From JAJPJX01 sp964568355 (GTDB taxonomy: Bacteria; Acidobacteriota; Terriglobia; Bryobacterales; Bryobacteraceae), in the NCBI GenBank assembly GCA_964568355.1, contig CAZMRK010000099.1, positions 1 to 6,899 on the forward strand: a stretch of 6,899 bases of DNA, in the 5' to 3' direction. The notes below the pieces were generated by a model. That model saw nothing but the letters and a program-made list of their open reading frames with translations. It ran no database searches and was not told the origin of the DNA. Below are positions 5,870 to 6,899 of this stretch, in pieces. The position numbers were made by a program, and so were the translations under genes. Every line of letters starts with the position of its first letter. Within the stretch, counting starts at the first letter, position 1.

Positions 5870-6174
5870 GATCACGATCACGGCAGCGTCTACATGAGCG
5901 ACGATTTTCAGGCGAGGTCCGCTTCCTGGGCATGGAATCTTCGCCTGCCTTCGTACGACAGCCCGAAGGAAAAGGGTGCATTGAACGATTCTTCCGCACG
6001 CTCAAGGAGCAGTTGCTGTGGATTCGTCCCTTCAGAAATCTGAATGATCTCTGTGAAGCGCTCGGGGAGTTCCAGCGCCGGTACAACGAGCACTGAATTC
6101 TGGAGCGACTGCAATATCGGACGCCTACCCAAGCGAGGCGCGACTTTTTTCTTGTGCTCAGTCAGGCGGCGTGA
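5870..6174 (+). pseudogene. IS3-type transposase, C-terminal remnant (frameshift and premature stop)
   Basis: This is the end of a DDE (rve-type) transposase. The first piece reads DHGSVYMSDDFQA (5876-5914) and carries the second catalytic Asp. The frame then shifts by one base, and GEVRFLGMESSPAFVRQPEG follows; continuing, it has GCIERFFRTLKEQLLW with the catalytic Glu (codon 5983-5985), then EFQRRYNEH. A TGA stop at 6094-6096 sits where family members have Trp (TGG). Past it the same frame continues ILERLQYRTPTQARRD to the natural-looking stop at 6172-6174. The shift is explained by loss of one G around 5911-5914 (GGCGG to GGCG). The 5' two-thirds, including the first catalytic Asp and OrfA, are absent. 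I cannot identify its terminal inverted repeat. IS3 is the best fit; another rve-domain family is possible. Confidence 0.8.
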
Positions 6175-6305
6175 TTCAATGAGTCTTACTTACCCCAACC
6201 CACCTGTCCACCCCGTCCTGACCTATACATAACAGGGCGACCACTCCCGGCTTGAGCGCATAGAATTGTATGATCTTTGACATATTTTGCGCCCCCGGTT
6301 CATAG
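6175..6305. other. Short non-coding spacer between two transposase remnants
   Basis: No gene is visible in these 131 bases. They probably include the right end of the IS3-type element, but I could not find a paired inverted repeat or a target duplication in the window, so no boundary is claimed. Confidence 0.45.
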
Positions 6306-6842
6306 TTAGGCCGCAATCGCCTGGGTCAGCCCCGCGTACTCTGCTACCCCTGTCTTCTTCCGCCGTTTGCGATCTTCGATCCAAGATTGCGGCAAGTACA
6401 GGCGGTATGCCACCGGCATACTTGCCTTTTCCGTGGTCATCGAAAGGCTGACTGCCACCCGGCAGTTATCCTGTTTGCCAACTTGGCCGCAACACTGTCG
6501 GGCCACTCCAACCGACTCTCCGCCCTTCTTGGGAAATTCCGTGTCATCGACCACCCACGCCACCACCGGATCACGCCGCACCATGGCTGGGATCACAGAA
6601 TCCAGACAGCAATCCAGCACCGCTTCGTCACTCCACGGGGCGTCGGCAACCATATGGTGCAGCGACTGGTGCATCCGCCGCACGTTGTCACCGGCGAGTC
6701 GCGCCGCCATGGGCTCGACGCTCTTTCGTTCGCCGGGCAATAACAAGCCAGTGCAATAGTTCCTCAGCGGGACATGACGATCCGCATGCCCTGCGGCTTC
6801 CGCCAAGGGAGCGGTTGCGAAATGCCGTTTTTCAGCATCCTG
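6306..6842 (-). pseudogene. Truncated DDE transposase, IS701/DDE_5-like
   Basis: The minus-strand frame opens after a TAG at 6845-6843 and runs to TAA at 6306. It has no ATG at its head; the first usable codon is TTG 6806. From there, 166 residues show a family pattern: HADRHVPLRNYCTG, LLPGERKSVEPMA (22-34), MHQSLHHMVADAPWSDEAVL (45-64), AWVVDDTEFPKKGG (83-96, first catalytic Asp at 87 or 88), SVGVARQCCGQVGKQDNC (98-115) and RLYLPQSW. Similarity stops near residue 154 (about 6345), followed by an unrelated tail ending LTQAIAA. Full-length members are roughly two to three times longer, so the remaining catalytic residues are gone. In the DDTEFPKK motif, Glu replaces the usual Gly. An ATG at 6837-6835 lies in another frame, so a start plus a small indel may have been lost. 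It is inactive on its own. Confidence 0.75.
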
Positions 6843-6899
6843 CTACTCTCCGACAGCACGATGATCGGATCCCAGACGACCGGATCCGGCAGTTCTTCA

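Noticed and set aside
5734..6096. The chimeric kinase-transposase open frame as a real fusion gene
   Set aside because: It has no start codon before the kinase part, encodes out-of-frame sequence between 5870 and 5914, and stops at a nonsense codon; it looks accidental.
1..6899. CRISPR array, riboswitch or toxin-antitoxin pair
   Set aside because: No regularly spaced repeats, no recognisable riboswitch core, and no small paired genes with such motifs were found on either strand.

Overview
The window looks like chromosomal DNA from a GC-rich Gram-negative-type bacterium. The style of the exported proteins, the two OB-like segments in front of a kinase core, and the Pkn-type kinase remnant suggest Acidobacteriota (Bryobacter/Solibacter-like). 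That placement is an inference from pattern recognition and was not tested by a search.

Left part (about 1-4000). Four genes read leftward, on the minus strand, as a probable operon: cutA (3996 to 3676), a HAD-family sugar-phosphate-type phosphatase or mutase (3683 to 2949), a large membrane-bound hybrid sensor-kinase-like protein (2979 to 586), and a small exported protein of unknown function (533 to 54). The first three overlap each other by 8 and 31 bases, so their translation is probably coupled. The standout is the kinase-like protein. It keeps the whole architecture (signal anchor, two OB-like periplasmic segments, TM helix, GAF, DHp, HATPase, receiver). Yet its phosphoacceptor His aligns with Glu, its N-box Asn with Tyr, its G1 Asp with Tyr and its receiver Asp with Ser. 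It looks like an intact pseudokinase/pseudoreceiver.

Middle (4060-5278). An FtsB/DivIC-type cell-division protein reads rightward, divergent from cutA. It converges on an exported UlaG-like metallo-beta-lactamase-fold hydrolase. Then comes a complete tRNA-Thr (anticodon CGT) with a recognisable promoter and an encoded CCA.

Right part (5279-6899). This side of the tRNA holds no intact gene in the window. It contains about 390 bases of non-coding DNA with a 12-bp tandem repeat, the first part of a Ser/Thr protein kinase gene with a one-base frameshift, a join straight into the 3' part of an IS3-type transposase (itself frameshifted and carrying a premature stop), and an opposite-strand fragment of a DDE transposase resembling IS701/DDE_5. 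This is a graveyard of mobile-element debris on the 3' side of a tRNA gene, a common setting for integration, though no integrase gene or second attachment site is visible.
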